DNA of 6,062 nucleotides from Pseudomonadota bacterium (GCA_028876585.1 JAGWRL010000082.1:1-6062), one strand, 5' to 3'; shown: positions 1 through 5,231, numbered from the stretch's first letter. Notes: a model not told the origin generated them from the sequence alone. Numbers and translations are program-made.

Positions 1-51
1 CGCGGCGACAAGGACATCTTCTCCGTCGCCGAGCATCTCGGCGGGATGTGA
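1..51 (+). CDS. trpB: Tryptophan synthase beta subunit, C-terminal end (partial)
   Basis: Only the last 16 codons and the TGA stop lie inside the window; the rest is upstream. The visible tail reads RGDKDIFSVAEHLGGM. This matches the C-terminal end of TrpB, where a GRGDKD segment followed by a hydrophobic V-A-E-x-L helix closes the PLP-binding domain. TrpB condenses indole with L-serine to make tryptophan in the cytoplasm, in complex with TrpA. The call rests on a short but characteristic motif. It is supported by the next gene: an MmcQ/YjbR-type gene commonly follows trpB in Hyphomicrobiales. The stop overlaps the next gene's GTG start (GTGA), so the two are probably co-transcribed and translationally coupled. 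Confidence 0.82.
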   Translation, partial: RGDKDIFSVAEHLGGM

Positions 52-446
52 CCTACGAAGAGTTCGACCGGTTCTGCGCTTCGCTTCCCGCGACGACTTA
101 TGTCGAGCAATGGGGCGGGGCGCATGTCTGGAAGGTTGGGGCCAAGGTGTTCGCCATCGGCGGCTGGGAAGCAAGCGGCCCGGCCTTCACCTTCAAGGCG
201 ACGCCGCTGGCGTTCGAGATGATGAAGGCGGCCCCCGGCCTGCGCCCTGCGCCCTATCTGGCTTCGCGCGGCTTGAGCTGGCTTCAGCGTGTGGACGACG
301 CCAGTCTTTCCGATGAAGATTTGCGAAATTACCTGCGAAAGTCGCATGAACTGGTCGCCACGAGTTTGCCGCGCCGTCAGCGCCTCGACCTCGGATTGGA
401 ACAAGGCGCGACGCGGCTGAAAACGGCGCGGCGGCGTCCTATTTGA
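48..446 (+). CDS. MmcQ/YjbR family protein
   Basis: This 132-residue protein fits the MmcQ/YjbR family (about 110-140 residues, CyaY-like alpha/beta fold, often annotated as a DNA-binding protein although no defined role is established). The N-terminal helix (about 3-12) is followed by strands around VWKVGAKVFAIGG (27-39). The family core is FTFKATPLAFEMM (47-59), then PGLRPAPYLASRGLSWLQ (63-80), and a C-terminal helix SDEDLRNYLRKSHELV (88-103). The last 25 residues are basic and look disordered. The start is GTG at 48, inside the trpB stop (GTGA overlap), so expression probably depends on translation of trpB. A weak purine-rich stretch lies just before it inside trpB. In related genomes this gene sits between trpB and trpA, but here no trpA follows. 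Function unknown. Confidence 0.85.
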   Translation: MTYEEFDRFCASLPATTYVEQWGGAHVWKVGAKVFAIGGWEASGPAFTFKATPLAFEMMKAAPGLRPAPYLASRGLSWLQRVDDASLSDEDLRNYLRKSHELVATSLPRRQRLDLGLEQGATRLKTARRRPI

Positions 447-490
447 ATCGACTCCGTTCACAAAGTCGGCCTACGCTCAGGCGTTCATCG

Positions 491-495
491 GGAGG
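491..495 (+). promoter_or_regulatory. Ribosome binding site deciding the YbjQ-family start
   Basis: GGAGG ends five bases before ATG 501 and only two bases before the in-frame GTG at 498. The spacing therefore favours ATG 501 over GTG 498 as the start. A further in-frame ATG at 513 lies 17 bases away and is less well placed. Confidence 0.6.
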
Positions 496-500
496 CCGTG

Positions 501-836
501 ATGAGACCGGAAATGGTGAGCCTGTCGTTCGATATTCCCGGCTATCGCGTGGTGCGCAACATCGGCGTCGTGCGCGGCATCGTCGTGCGCTCGCGCTCGG
601 TCGTCGGCAATATCGCGGGCGCGTTTCAGACCTTGTTCGGCGGCAACATCACCGTCTACACCAACCTGTGCGAGCAGGCGCGCACGCAGGCCTATCAGAT
701 GATGTGCGATCACGCGGAAGCCAACGGCGCCGACGCGATCCTGATGATGCGCTACGACGCGACCGAGATCATGGGCGGCGTCACGGAAGTGATCTGCTAC
801 GGCTCGGCGGTCGTCGTGGAGCCGGCGCCGCAATGA
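501..836 (+). CDS. YbjQ/UPF0145 family putative heavy-metal-binding protein
   Basis: The 111-residue cytoplasmic protein has the full YbjQ_1 (UPF0145) pattern: GIVVRSRSVVGNI (26-38), FGGNITVYTNL (46-56), a helix beginning CEQARTQAYQMM (57-68), then the signature NGADAILMMRYDATEI (75-90) and the closing strand EVICYGSAVVVEP (96-108). Members form small beta/alpha pentamer-like rings. They are described as putative heavy-metal-binding domains on structural grounds; the physiological ligand is not established. The length is normal for the family. Cysteines are at 57, 69 and 99. The stop overlaps the start of a two-helix membrane protein through ATGA, so the two are probably made together and the membrane protein may be a partner. 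The 54-base gap upstream shows no promoter I would defend, so read-through from the trp genes is possible. Confidence 0.88.
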   Translation: MRPEMVSLSFDIPGYRVVRNIGVVRGIVVRSRSVVGNIAGAFQTLFGGNITVYTNLCEQARTQAYQMMCDHAEANGADAILMMRYDATEIMGGVTEVICYGSAVVVEPAPQ

Positions 837-1045
837 GCGCCGCCTTCATCGCCGCCTTCGGGTTTTTCCTGGCCGGCGCGGCGCTGTTTCTGGCGCAGCT
901 CTGGCTGCAACCCTGGTCGCCGGAGACTTTCTTCAAGCTGATCGCCACCGACGGCGTGCTGCTGGCGATCGCCATCGTCGGCGCGTTCGTGCTGCGCGAG
1001 CGGCGCGAGACCGCGCGGCTGCGCCACCGCCGCGACCTCGACTAG
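833..1045 (+). CDS. Small two-helix membrane protein (hypothetical)
   Basis: A 70-residue protein with two predicted transmembrane segments, about residues 5-24 (FIAAFGFFLAGAALFLAQLW) and 37-54 (IATDGVLLAIAIVGAFVL). They are joined by a short W/P/F-rich loop (QPWSPETFFK). The C-terminal tail is strongly basic (LRERRETARLRHRRDLD), which by the positive-inside rule puts both ends in the cytoplasm. The ATG at 833 overlaps the stop of the YbjQ-family gene (ATGA). A GGAG at 818-821 lies 11 bases upstream, so translational coupling is likely. No catalytic motif is visible and I do not recognise a named family. It may anchor or partner the YbjQ protein, which is inference from gene order. The reading frame is open back to 443, but upstream of 833 it is only a shadow of the YbjQ gene. 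Confidence 0.72.
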   Translation: MSAAFIAAFGFFLAGAALFLAQLWLQPWSPETFFKLIATDGVLLAIAIVGAFVLRERRETARLRHRRDLD

Positions 1046-1677
1046 AACCGCAACTGCGCCAGGCTGGTCAGCGTGGTTTTTGGCGCGACGCCGGGCGCGT
1101 GCGTCATGTGCCAGGCGACATATTGCTCGGCGTAACGCTCGGTGGAGGACATGCCGTCGACCGGCAGCACGACGCTCATGCCGTGCAACGCCGCGTCCGC
1201 CGCCGTGTTGAGGACGGCGCCTTCCGACGCGGTGCCGGTGACGATGACGCGGCGCACGCCCTTGGCCTCCAGCAGCGTGCGCAACTCGGTGCCGAGGAAT
1301 TTGTCGGGGCCGGATTTGACCACGGGCTCGCCGGCTTGCGGCGCCACCTCCGGCCAGATGTCGGTCGCAGCCCCCATCGGCGACAGGCTGTAGACGATGA
1401 ACACGCCATGCGCCCGCGCCGCGTCGAGCGCGGCCCGCAGTTTCGGCAGCGAGGCGAGGCAGCGCGGCTTGCTGGTCTTGTTGCAGGGGCCGCTGTCGGC
1501 CGCCTCGTGGCCGTTGAAATCGAGCAACAGCAGCGCGTCGGTCTTGGGCTCGACGGTCACGGCCTTCAGTTCCGGCGGCGGCGGGACCTTCACCTGGCCC
1601 CATTCGTCGATGATGGTTTGCGCCCGCGCCCCACTGAGCGCCAGCGCGCTGGCCGCCAGAATGAGAATCCGTCGCAC
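1042..1677 (-). CDS. Exported isochorismatase-fold (cysteine hydrolase-like) protein lacking the catalytic Cys
   Basis: A 211-residue protein with a Sec signal peptide: MRR, hydrophobic ILILAASALALS (4-15), and probable cleavage after GARA (16-19). The mature part has the isochorismatase/nicotinamidase fold: strand ALLLLDFNG (48-56) with catalytic-position Asp53, the lysine region VVKSGPDKF (119-127, Lys121), and VRRVIVTGTASEGAV (141-155). In cysteine hydrolases the sixth residue after the Gly of the last motif is the nucleophilic Cys; here that is Ala154. Asp and Lys are kept, so the active site is incomplete for nicotinamidase-type chemistry. Isochorismatases such as EntB also lack this Cys. 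Cys65 and Cys73 could form a periplasmic disulfide. The start is GTG 1677, chosen because AAGGGGGG lies six bases upstream and because it puts the signal peptide at the N terminus. Substrate unknown. It lies 82 bases downstream of cobT on the same strand and may be co-transcribed. Confidence 0.85.
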   Translation of the reverse strand: MRRILILAASALALSGARAQTIIDEWGQVKVPPPPELKAVTVEPKTDALLLLDFNGHEAADSGPCNKTSKPRCLASLPKLRAALDAARAHGVFIVYSLSPMGAATDIWPEVAPQAGEPVVKSGPDKFLGTELRTLLEAKGVRRVIVTGTASEGAVLNTAADAALHGMSVVLPVDGMSSTERYAEQYVAWHMTHAPGVAPKTTLTSLAQLRF

Positions 1678-1683
1678 GCCGCG

Positions 1684-1691
1684 CCCCCCTT
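1684..1691 (-). promoter_or_regulatory. Ribosome binding site for the isochorismatase-fold gene
   Basis: On the minus strand AAGGGGGG is followed by a six-base spacer (CGCGGC) and then GTG at 1677. This supports the GTG over the longer reading frame that stays open to an ATG at 1809. Starting there would bury the signal peptide behind 44 low-complexity residues and overlap cobT. Confidence 0.55.
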
Positions 1692-1741
1692 GTTCGCGCC
1701 TCAGATTGGCTCGCGGCTGCGGCGGCGGCGCGGCGTCGCCG

Positions 1742-1755
1742 CACACATTTGTGTG
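1742..1755. repeat. Short palindrome between cobT and the isochorismatase-fold gene
   Basis: CACACA-TT-TGTGTG: two perfect six-base inverted arms around two bases, four bases past the cobT stop and about 65 bases before the downstream GTG start. It is A/T-richer than its surroundings. A second inverted repeat, GCGGCG-T-CGCCGC (1730-1742), abuts it. No T-run follows on the minus strand, so it is not a classical intrinsic terminator. It could be an operator half-site pair or an mRNA hairpin. The rest of the 82-base gap holds only the ribosome binding site. Confidence 0.45.
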
Positions 1756-1759
1756 AGCC

Positions 1760-2770
1760 TCAGCCCTCTTTGCCCGCCACCCCGGCTTCCGCGAAGGTCG
1801 CCATGCCATTGTGGCACGCCACCGCCGCCTTGACGATGCCGACCGCCAGCGCCGCGCCGGACCCCTCGCCGAGCCGCATCCCCAGGCTCAGCAGCGGCGC
1901 CTTGTTCATCTCGCGCAGCGCCCGGTGGTGGGCGTTCTCGGCCGAGACATGGCCGGCCAGGCAATGATCGAGCGCGGCCGGGTCGAGCGCATGCAGCACC
2001 GCCGCCGCCGCGCAGACGACGAAGCCGTCGAGCAGCACCGGCACGCGCTGATGCCGCGCGCCGAGGATCGCGCCCGCCATCGCCGCGATCTCGCGGCCGC
2101 CGAGGCGGCGCAGCACTTCGAGCGGATCGTCGAGATGACCCTTGTGCGTCTCCAGCGCGCGGCGCACGGCGTCGGCCTTGCGCTTGAGGCCGGCGTCGTC
2201 GACCCCGGTGCCGCGCCCGACCCAATCCTCCGGCTCGCCGCCGAACAGGGCGCACAGAATCGCCGCCGCGATGGTGGTGTTGCCGATGCCCATCTCGCCC
2301 AGGCACAGCAGGTCCGGCCCGCCGGCCAGCGCCTCCATGCCGAACGCCATCGTCGCCGCGCAGGCGCGCTCGTCCATCGCCGGCTCCGTCGTGATGTCGC
2401 CGGTCGGCTGCGACAGCGCCAGTTCGTAGACTTTTAGCGAGATGTCGAAGGTCTTGCAGATCTGGTTGATCGCCGCGCCGCCGGCCTGGAAATTGGCGAC
2501 CATCGCCTGCGTGACCGAGGCGGGAAACGGCGACACGCCTTGGCGCGCGACGCCATGATTGCCGGCGAACACGGCGACGAGCGGATTGTCGACATGCGGC
2601 TTGCCGCCCTGCCAGGCCGCCAGAAACTCCGCGATCTCCTCCAGCCGGCCGAGCGAGCCGGCGGGCTTGGTCAGTTGCGCCTCGCGCTCGCGCGCGCCCG
2701 TCAGCGCCGCGTCGTCGACGCCGGGCAGGTTGGCGAGCAGGGCGCGGATATCGTCGAACGGACTTGGCAT
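1760..2770 (-). CDS. cobT: Nicotinate-nucleotide--dimethylbenzimidazole phosphoribosyltransferase
   Basis: CobT moves phosphoribose from nicotinate mononucleotide to 5,6-dimethylbenzimidazole, giving alpha-ribazole phosphate for the lower ligand of cobalamin; it is cytoplasmic. The 336-residue length is normal for the family. Motifs in order: LTKPAGSLGRLEEIA (33-47), VFAGNHGVA (67-75), QICKTFDI (103-110), GDITTEPAM (124-132), the signature GEMGIGNTTIAAAI (158-171), GRGTGVDD (185-192), and RLGEGSGAALA (299-309), whose Glu302 is the catalytic base (Glu317 in the Salmonella enzyme). The start is ATG 2770; the frame stays open to a TTG at 2827, but the extension is not conserved-looking and would run into the divergent spacer. 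No clear Shine-Dalgarno precedes it. No other cobalamin gene (cobS, cobU, cobC) is visible nearby. Called cobU in the Pseudomonas denitrificans naming scheme. Confidence 0.95.
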   Translation of the reverse strand: MPSPFDDIRALLANLPGVDDAALTGAREREAQLTKPAGSLGRLEEIAEFLAAWQGGKPHVDNPLVAVFAGNHGVARQGVSPFPASVTQAMVANFQAGGAAINQICKTFDISLKVYELALSQPTGDITTEPAMDERACAATMAFGMEALAGGPDLLCLGEMGIGNTTIAAAILCALFGGEPEDWVGRGTGVDDAGLKRKADAVRRALETHKGHLDDPLEVLRRLGGREIAAMAGAILGARHQRVPVLLDGFVVCAAAAVLHALDPAALDHCLAGHVSAENAHHRALREMNKAPLLSLGMRLGEGSGAALAVGIVKAAVACHNGMATFAEAGVAGKEG

Positions 2771-2806
2771 GGCGGGACTCGCGGCGGAATTGGGCGCGGA
2801 CTTGGC
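2759..2806. repeat. Ten-base direct repeat at the cobT 5' end and spacer
   Basis: CGGACTTGGC occurs at 2759-2768 and again at 2797-2806, with starts 38 bases apart. The first copy covers the first codons of cobT; the second is in the divergent spacer. The copies are not in a protein-repeat context. They could be tandem operator sites for cobT or the divergent hydrolase, or chance in GC-rich DNA. Confidence 0.35.
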
Positions 2807-2830
2807 GCAAGCCGGGCGCGAGCGCAAGTC
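2799..2830. repeat. Imperfect inverted repeat in the cobT/hydrolase divergent spacer
   Basis: The left arm GACTTGGCGC (2799-2808) and right arm GCGCAAGTC (2822-2830) pair over nine bases with one unpaired G, around a 13-base centre. It sits 29-60 bases upstream of cobT and about 90 bases upstream of the hydrolase start, a reasonable place for an operator. The left arm overlaps the second copy of the CGGACTTGGC direct repeat. No cobalamin riboswitch consensus is visible in the 149-base spacer. Confidence 0.35.
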
Positions 2831-2850
2831 TCATTTCGCCATAGGGCTGG

Positions 2851-2880
2851 TGGACGCGCGCCGCCCCGCCGGTCTAGCCT
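2851..2880 (+). promoter_or_regulatory. Possible sigma-70 type promoter of the Tat hydrolase gene
   Basis: TGGACG (2851-2856, four of six matches to TTGACA) is followed after 16 bases by TCTAGC (2873-2878), or after 18 by TAGCCT (2875-2880). Each of these matches three of six positions of TATAAT. The element ends about 40 bases before the ATG. Matches are weak but it is the best candidate I found by eye in the spacer. Confidence 0.22.
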
Positions 2881-2908
2881 CGCCTCAGTGGCCGCCGACA
2901 AGGCCCGG

Positions 2909-2914
2909 GGAGGA
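2909..2914 (+). promoter_or_regulatory. Strong ribosome binding site of the Tat hydrolase gene
   Basis: GGAGGA within GGGGAGGAAGCGA sits five bases before ATG 2920. It is the clearest Shine-Dalgarno in the window and fixes the start, placing the twin-arginine motif at residues 4-5. Confidence 0.7.
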
Positions 2915-2919
2915 AGCGA

Positions 2920-4248
2920 ATGGTCAACAGGCGAGAATTCTTGGGCGGCGCGGCGGCGCTCGCCGCCGCGGCCTGGACGGGTCGCGTCGCCGCGGAAGAT
3001 TTGCCGCCGATCGTGTTCGTGCACGGCGACAGCGATTCCGCCGCGATCTGGCAGAGCGTGTTCTGGCGCTTCGAGAGCAACGGCTACCCGCGCGAAAAAC
3101 TGTTCGCGATCAGCTTCACCAACCCGCAGGCGCGCTCCGACAATGCGGTCGAGCAGGCCGACCGCTCCTCGACCGACGACGAGCTGAAAGAGCTGACCGC
3201 CTTCGTCGACGCGGCGCTGGCCAAGACCGGCGCGGCGAAGGCGGCGCTGGTCGCCAATTCGCGCGGTTGCAACGCTGCGCGCAATTATCTGCGCCACGGC
3301 GGCGCCGACAAGGCGAGCCACGCCGTGCTGTGCGGCGGCGTCAATCACGGCGTATTCACCGCGCCGGCGACGATGGGCAGCGAATACAACAGCCAGGGGC
3401 CGTTCCTGACCGATCTCAACAGCGGCGACGAGACGACGCCGGGCGTCAAATTCCTGACCCTGCGCAGCGACGGCTACGATCTCTACGCCCAGCCCGACGG
3501 GGCCTACATCGGCCGCCCCGGCGCGCCGACCGGGGTGACGTCGGACGGGCCGGCGCTGAAGGGCGCGACCAATCTGGTGCTCGACCGGGTCGATCACCGC
3601 GAGACCGCGTTCAGCCCGCGCGCCTTCGCCGAGATCTACAAGTTCATCGTCGGCAAAGCGCCGGAGCGGATCGCGATTGTGTCCGAGGCGAAGGTGACGC
3701 TCAACGGCGCGGTGACCGGCGTTGACCGCGACACGCCAACCAACAAGCCGGTCGCGGGCGCCAAGGTTGAGATTTACGCCGTCGACGCCGACACCGGCGC
3801 GCGCAAGGGCGCGGCGCTGTTGAGCATGACCACCGGCGCCGACGGCGTCTGGGGGCCGTTCGACACCGACCCGACGACCGCGCTCGAATTCGTCATCGCG
3901 GCGCCGGGCAACCTGATCACCCACATCTACCGCTCGCCGTTCCCGCGCTCGTTCGCGTTGCTCAACCTGCGGCCGGCGATCGCCAACGAGGCCAAGGGCG
4001 AGGCGGCGGCGATCGTGACGATGAACCGCCCGCGCGGCTATTTCGGCTCACCCCGCGACGTGATCCTGATCGACGGCGGGACGCCCGCCGGCATCCCGCC
4101 CGGCGTGCCGGCGAAATGGCGGCTGCCGGTGAGCTTCGCGACGCTGGAGGATCGCCCCATCGTGTGCGAATTCAACCAGGAGCGGATCGTGGCGCGCGAA
4201 TGGCCGTTGAAGGACAAGCGCATCAGCATTGCCGAACTGACTTACTGA
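2920..4248 (+). CDS. Tat-exported two-domain alpha/beta hydrolase, lipase-like
   Basis: A 442-residue protein. The N terminus is a twin-arginine signal, NRREFLGG (3-10), then an Ala-rich hydrophobic stretch to about 19 and likely cleavage near VAA (23-25), so it is exported folded. The catalytic domain (about 28-247) has the oxyanion-loop strand PPIVFVHGDSDS (29-40), the nucleophile elbow VANSRGCNAA (111-120; an AxSxG form with Ser114), a likely acid in LRSDGYDLY (181-189), and His226 in VDHRETAF (224-231). About 250-442 is a separate beta-rich region: VTLNGAVTGVDRD (259-271), PVAGAKVEIYAVDADTG (277-293), a transthyretin-like GADGVWGPF (306-314), then strands to VILIDGG (381-387). This arrangement resembles lipases with an extra C-terminal beta domain, as in the archaeal AF1763 group. 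Substrate is unknown; an ester or lipid is likely. It is probably monocistronic, ending four bases from a convergent gene. Confidence 0.82.
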   Translation: MVNRREFLGGAAALAAAAWTGRVAAEDLPPIVFVHGDSDSAAIWQSVFWRFESNGYPREKLFAISFTNPQARSDNAVEQADRSSTDDELKELTAFVDAALAKTGAAKAALVANSRGCNAARNYLRHGGADKASHAVLCGGVNHGVFTAPATMGSEYNSQGPFLTDLNSGDETTPGVKFLTLRSDGYDLYAQPDGAYIGRPGAPTGVTSDGPALKGATNLVLDRVDHRETAFSPRAFAEIYKFIVGKAPERIAIVSEAKVTLNGAVTGVDRDTPTNKPVAGAKVEIYAVDADTGARKGAALLSMTTGADGVWGPFDTDPTTALEFVIAAPGNLITHIYRSPFPRSFALLNLRPAIANEAKGEAAAIVTMNRPRGYFGSPRDVILIDGGTPAGIPPGVPAKWRLPVSFATLEDRPIVCEFNQERIVAREWPLKDKRISIAELTY

Positions 4249-4252
4249 CGCT

Positions 4253-5224
4253 TCACCTGCGCGCCGGAGGCCACGGCGTCTCCGGCGTCGGTGCGATCGG
4301 GCCTTTGCCGTCCATGAAGGCGAACAGATTGTCGACCACGAGATTGGCCATCGCCAGCCGCGTCACAATCGTCGCGGAGCCGACATGCGGCGTCAGCACG
4401 ACATTGTCGAGTTCGAGATAGGCGGGCGGCACCTGCGGCTCGTGCGCGAATACGTCCAAGCCGGCGGCGAGGATTTTGCGCCCGCGCAGCGCCGCGATCA
4501 GCGCCTCGTCGTCCACCAGCGAGCCGCGCGCGATATTGACCAGGACGCCGTTCTCGCCCAGCGCCGCTAGCACCTCGGCGTTGACGATGTGGCGCGTGTC
4601 GGCGCCGCCGGGCGCGGCGATCATCAAAATGTCGACCGCCTTCGCCATCGCCAGCAATGAGGGATAATACAGATAGGGCGCGTCGGCCTGCGCCTTTCGG
4701 CCGTGATAGACGACCTCGACGCCGAACGCCAAGGCGCGGCGGGCGATCTCCTTGCCGATCCGCCCCAGGCCGAGCACGCCCATCGTGCGGCCGCGCAGCG
4801 AGGCGGAGAGCGGGAACGGGCCTTCGCCGCTCCAGCGCCCCTCGCGCAGATAGCGCTCGGCGGCGGGCAGGCGGCGCACGGCGTTGAGCAGCAGCCCGAA
4901 CCCGGTGTCGGCGGTTTCGGCGTCGAGCACGCCCGGCGTATGGGCGACGACGATTCCGCGCGCGCCGGCGGCGCGCGCGTCGATATGGTCGTAGCCGACG
5001 CCGAAGCTGGTGACGATTTCGAGCTGGGGGAATTGCGCGAGATAGCCGTCGTCGATGCGCGGCGTGTGGTGGGTGACCACCAGCGCGCGGATGCGCGGCG
5101 CGACTTCGGCGAGCGCCGCCGCCGGGTCGGGCGCCTCGAACGGCCGGTGCAGCGTCGCCCGCTGCGCGATGCGCTCGGCGATCACCGCCATGCCCGGCGC
5201 GGGCATCAGAACGTCATAGGTCAA
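4253..5224 (-). CDS. D-isomer-specific 2-hydroxyacid dehydrogenase (glyoxylate/hydroxypyruvate reductase-like)
   Basis: This 323-residue cytoplasmic enzyme reduces a 2-keto acid with NAD(P)H. Substrate-domain features include SFGVGYDHID (73-82) and HTPGVLDAETADTGFGLL (95-112). The Rossmann domain has MGVLGLGRIGKEIA (148-161, GxGxxG at 152-157). The catalytic residues are present: Arg233 in VNIARGSLVDD (229-239), Glu262 in GLDVFAHEPQ (255-264) and His280 in LTPHVGSAT (277-285). The second Rossmann strand ends VVYHGRK (171-177), with no acidic residue and with Arg/Lys, which suggests NADPH preference, as in many glyoxylate/hydroxypyruvate reductases. The exact substrate is not decidable. The start is TTG 5224, which has GAGGGAGA seven bases upstream and begins TYDVLMPAP as usual for the family. 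The frame is open to 5809, but that extension is antisense to recF. It is convergent with the hydrolase and divergent from recF. Confidence 0.92.
   Translation of the reverse strand: MTYDVLMPAPGMAVIAERIAQRATLHRPFEAPDPAAALAEVAPRIRALVVTHHTPRIDDGYLAQFPQLEIVTSFGVGYDHIDARAAGARGIVVAHTPGVLDAETADTGFGLLLNAVRRLPAAERYLREGRWSGEGPFPLSASLRGRTMGVLGLGRIGKEIARRALAFGVEVVYHGRKAQADAPYLYYPSLLAMAKAVDILMIAAPGGADTRHIVNAEVLAALGENGVLVNIARGSLVDDEALIAALRGRKILAAGLDVFAHEPQVPPAYLELDNVVLTPHVGSATIVTRLAMANLVVDNLFAFMDGKGPIAPTPETPWPPARR
4262..4287 (+). terminator. Hairpin just past the hydrolase stop, possible terminator
   Basis: CGCCGGAG (4262-4269) and CTCCGGCG (4280-4287) form a perfect eight-base stem around a ten-base loop, 13 bases after the hydrolase stop. 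No T-run follows on the plus strand, so it does not fit a standard intrinsic terminator. It may be a transcript 3'-end hairpin or a Rho-assisted stop. It also encodes part of the dehydrogenase C terminus, so the pairing could be coincidental. Confidence 0.3.
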
Positions 5225-5231
5225 GCGCGTG

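Noticed and set aside
443..832. Upstream extension of the two-helix membrane protein frame, making a 200-residue product
   Set aside because: The extension is an Arg-rich shadow of the YbjQ gene. The ATGA overlap at 833 and the immediate start of a transmembrane helix give a better start.
1046..1081. Possible intrinsic terminator (AACCGC/GTGGTT stem then TTT) just after the convergent stops
   Set aside because: The stem is short and includes a G-T pair, with a 21-base interior and only a short T-run. The bases also encode the conserved C terminus of the isochorismatase-fold protein.
797..1744. Long minus-strand reading frame of 315 codons across the YbjQ operon and isochorismatase gene
   Set aside because: Arg/Ala/Gly-rich composition with no domain. 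It overlaps genes with clear family matches and is typical of spurious frames in GC-rich DNA.
1701..2834. Second minus-strand frame of 377 codons overlapping cobT
   Set aside because: It is the +1 shadow of cobT and is Arg/Gly-rich and low-complexity. The neighbouring frame carries every CobT motif.
2771..2919. Cobalamin riboswitch upstream of cobT
   Set aside because: The spacer is too short for a full element plus promoter, and no B12-box-like consensus is visible on the minus strand.
2559..3725. Long plus-strand frame (388 codons) spanning the cobT antisense strand, the spacer and the hydrolase
   Set aside because: Low-complexity Arg/Ala sequence out of frame with the hydrolase. It crosses a divergent promoter region and shows no recognisable domain.
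2701..3924. Minus-strand 407-codon frame opposite the Tat hydrolase
   Set aside because: Antisense shadow with Arg/Ala/Val-rich composition. Its C-terminal part is antisense to the spacer and the cobT N terminus in the wrong frame.
4962..4980. GC-only inverted repeat in the dehydrogenase gene
   Set aside because: It lies within coding sequence for an Ala/Arg/Gly-rich stretch and is expected from codon composition.
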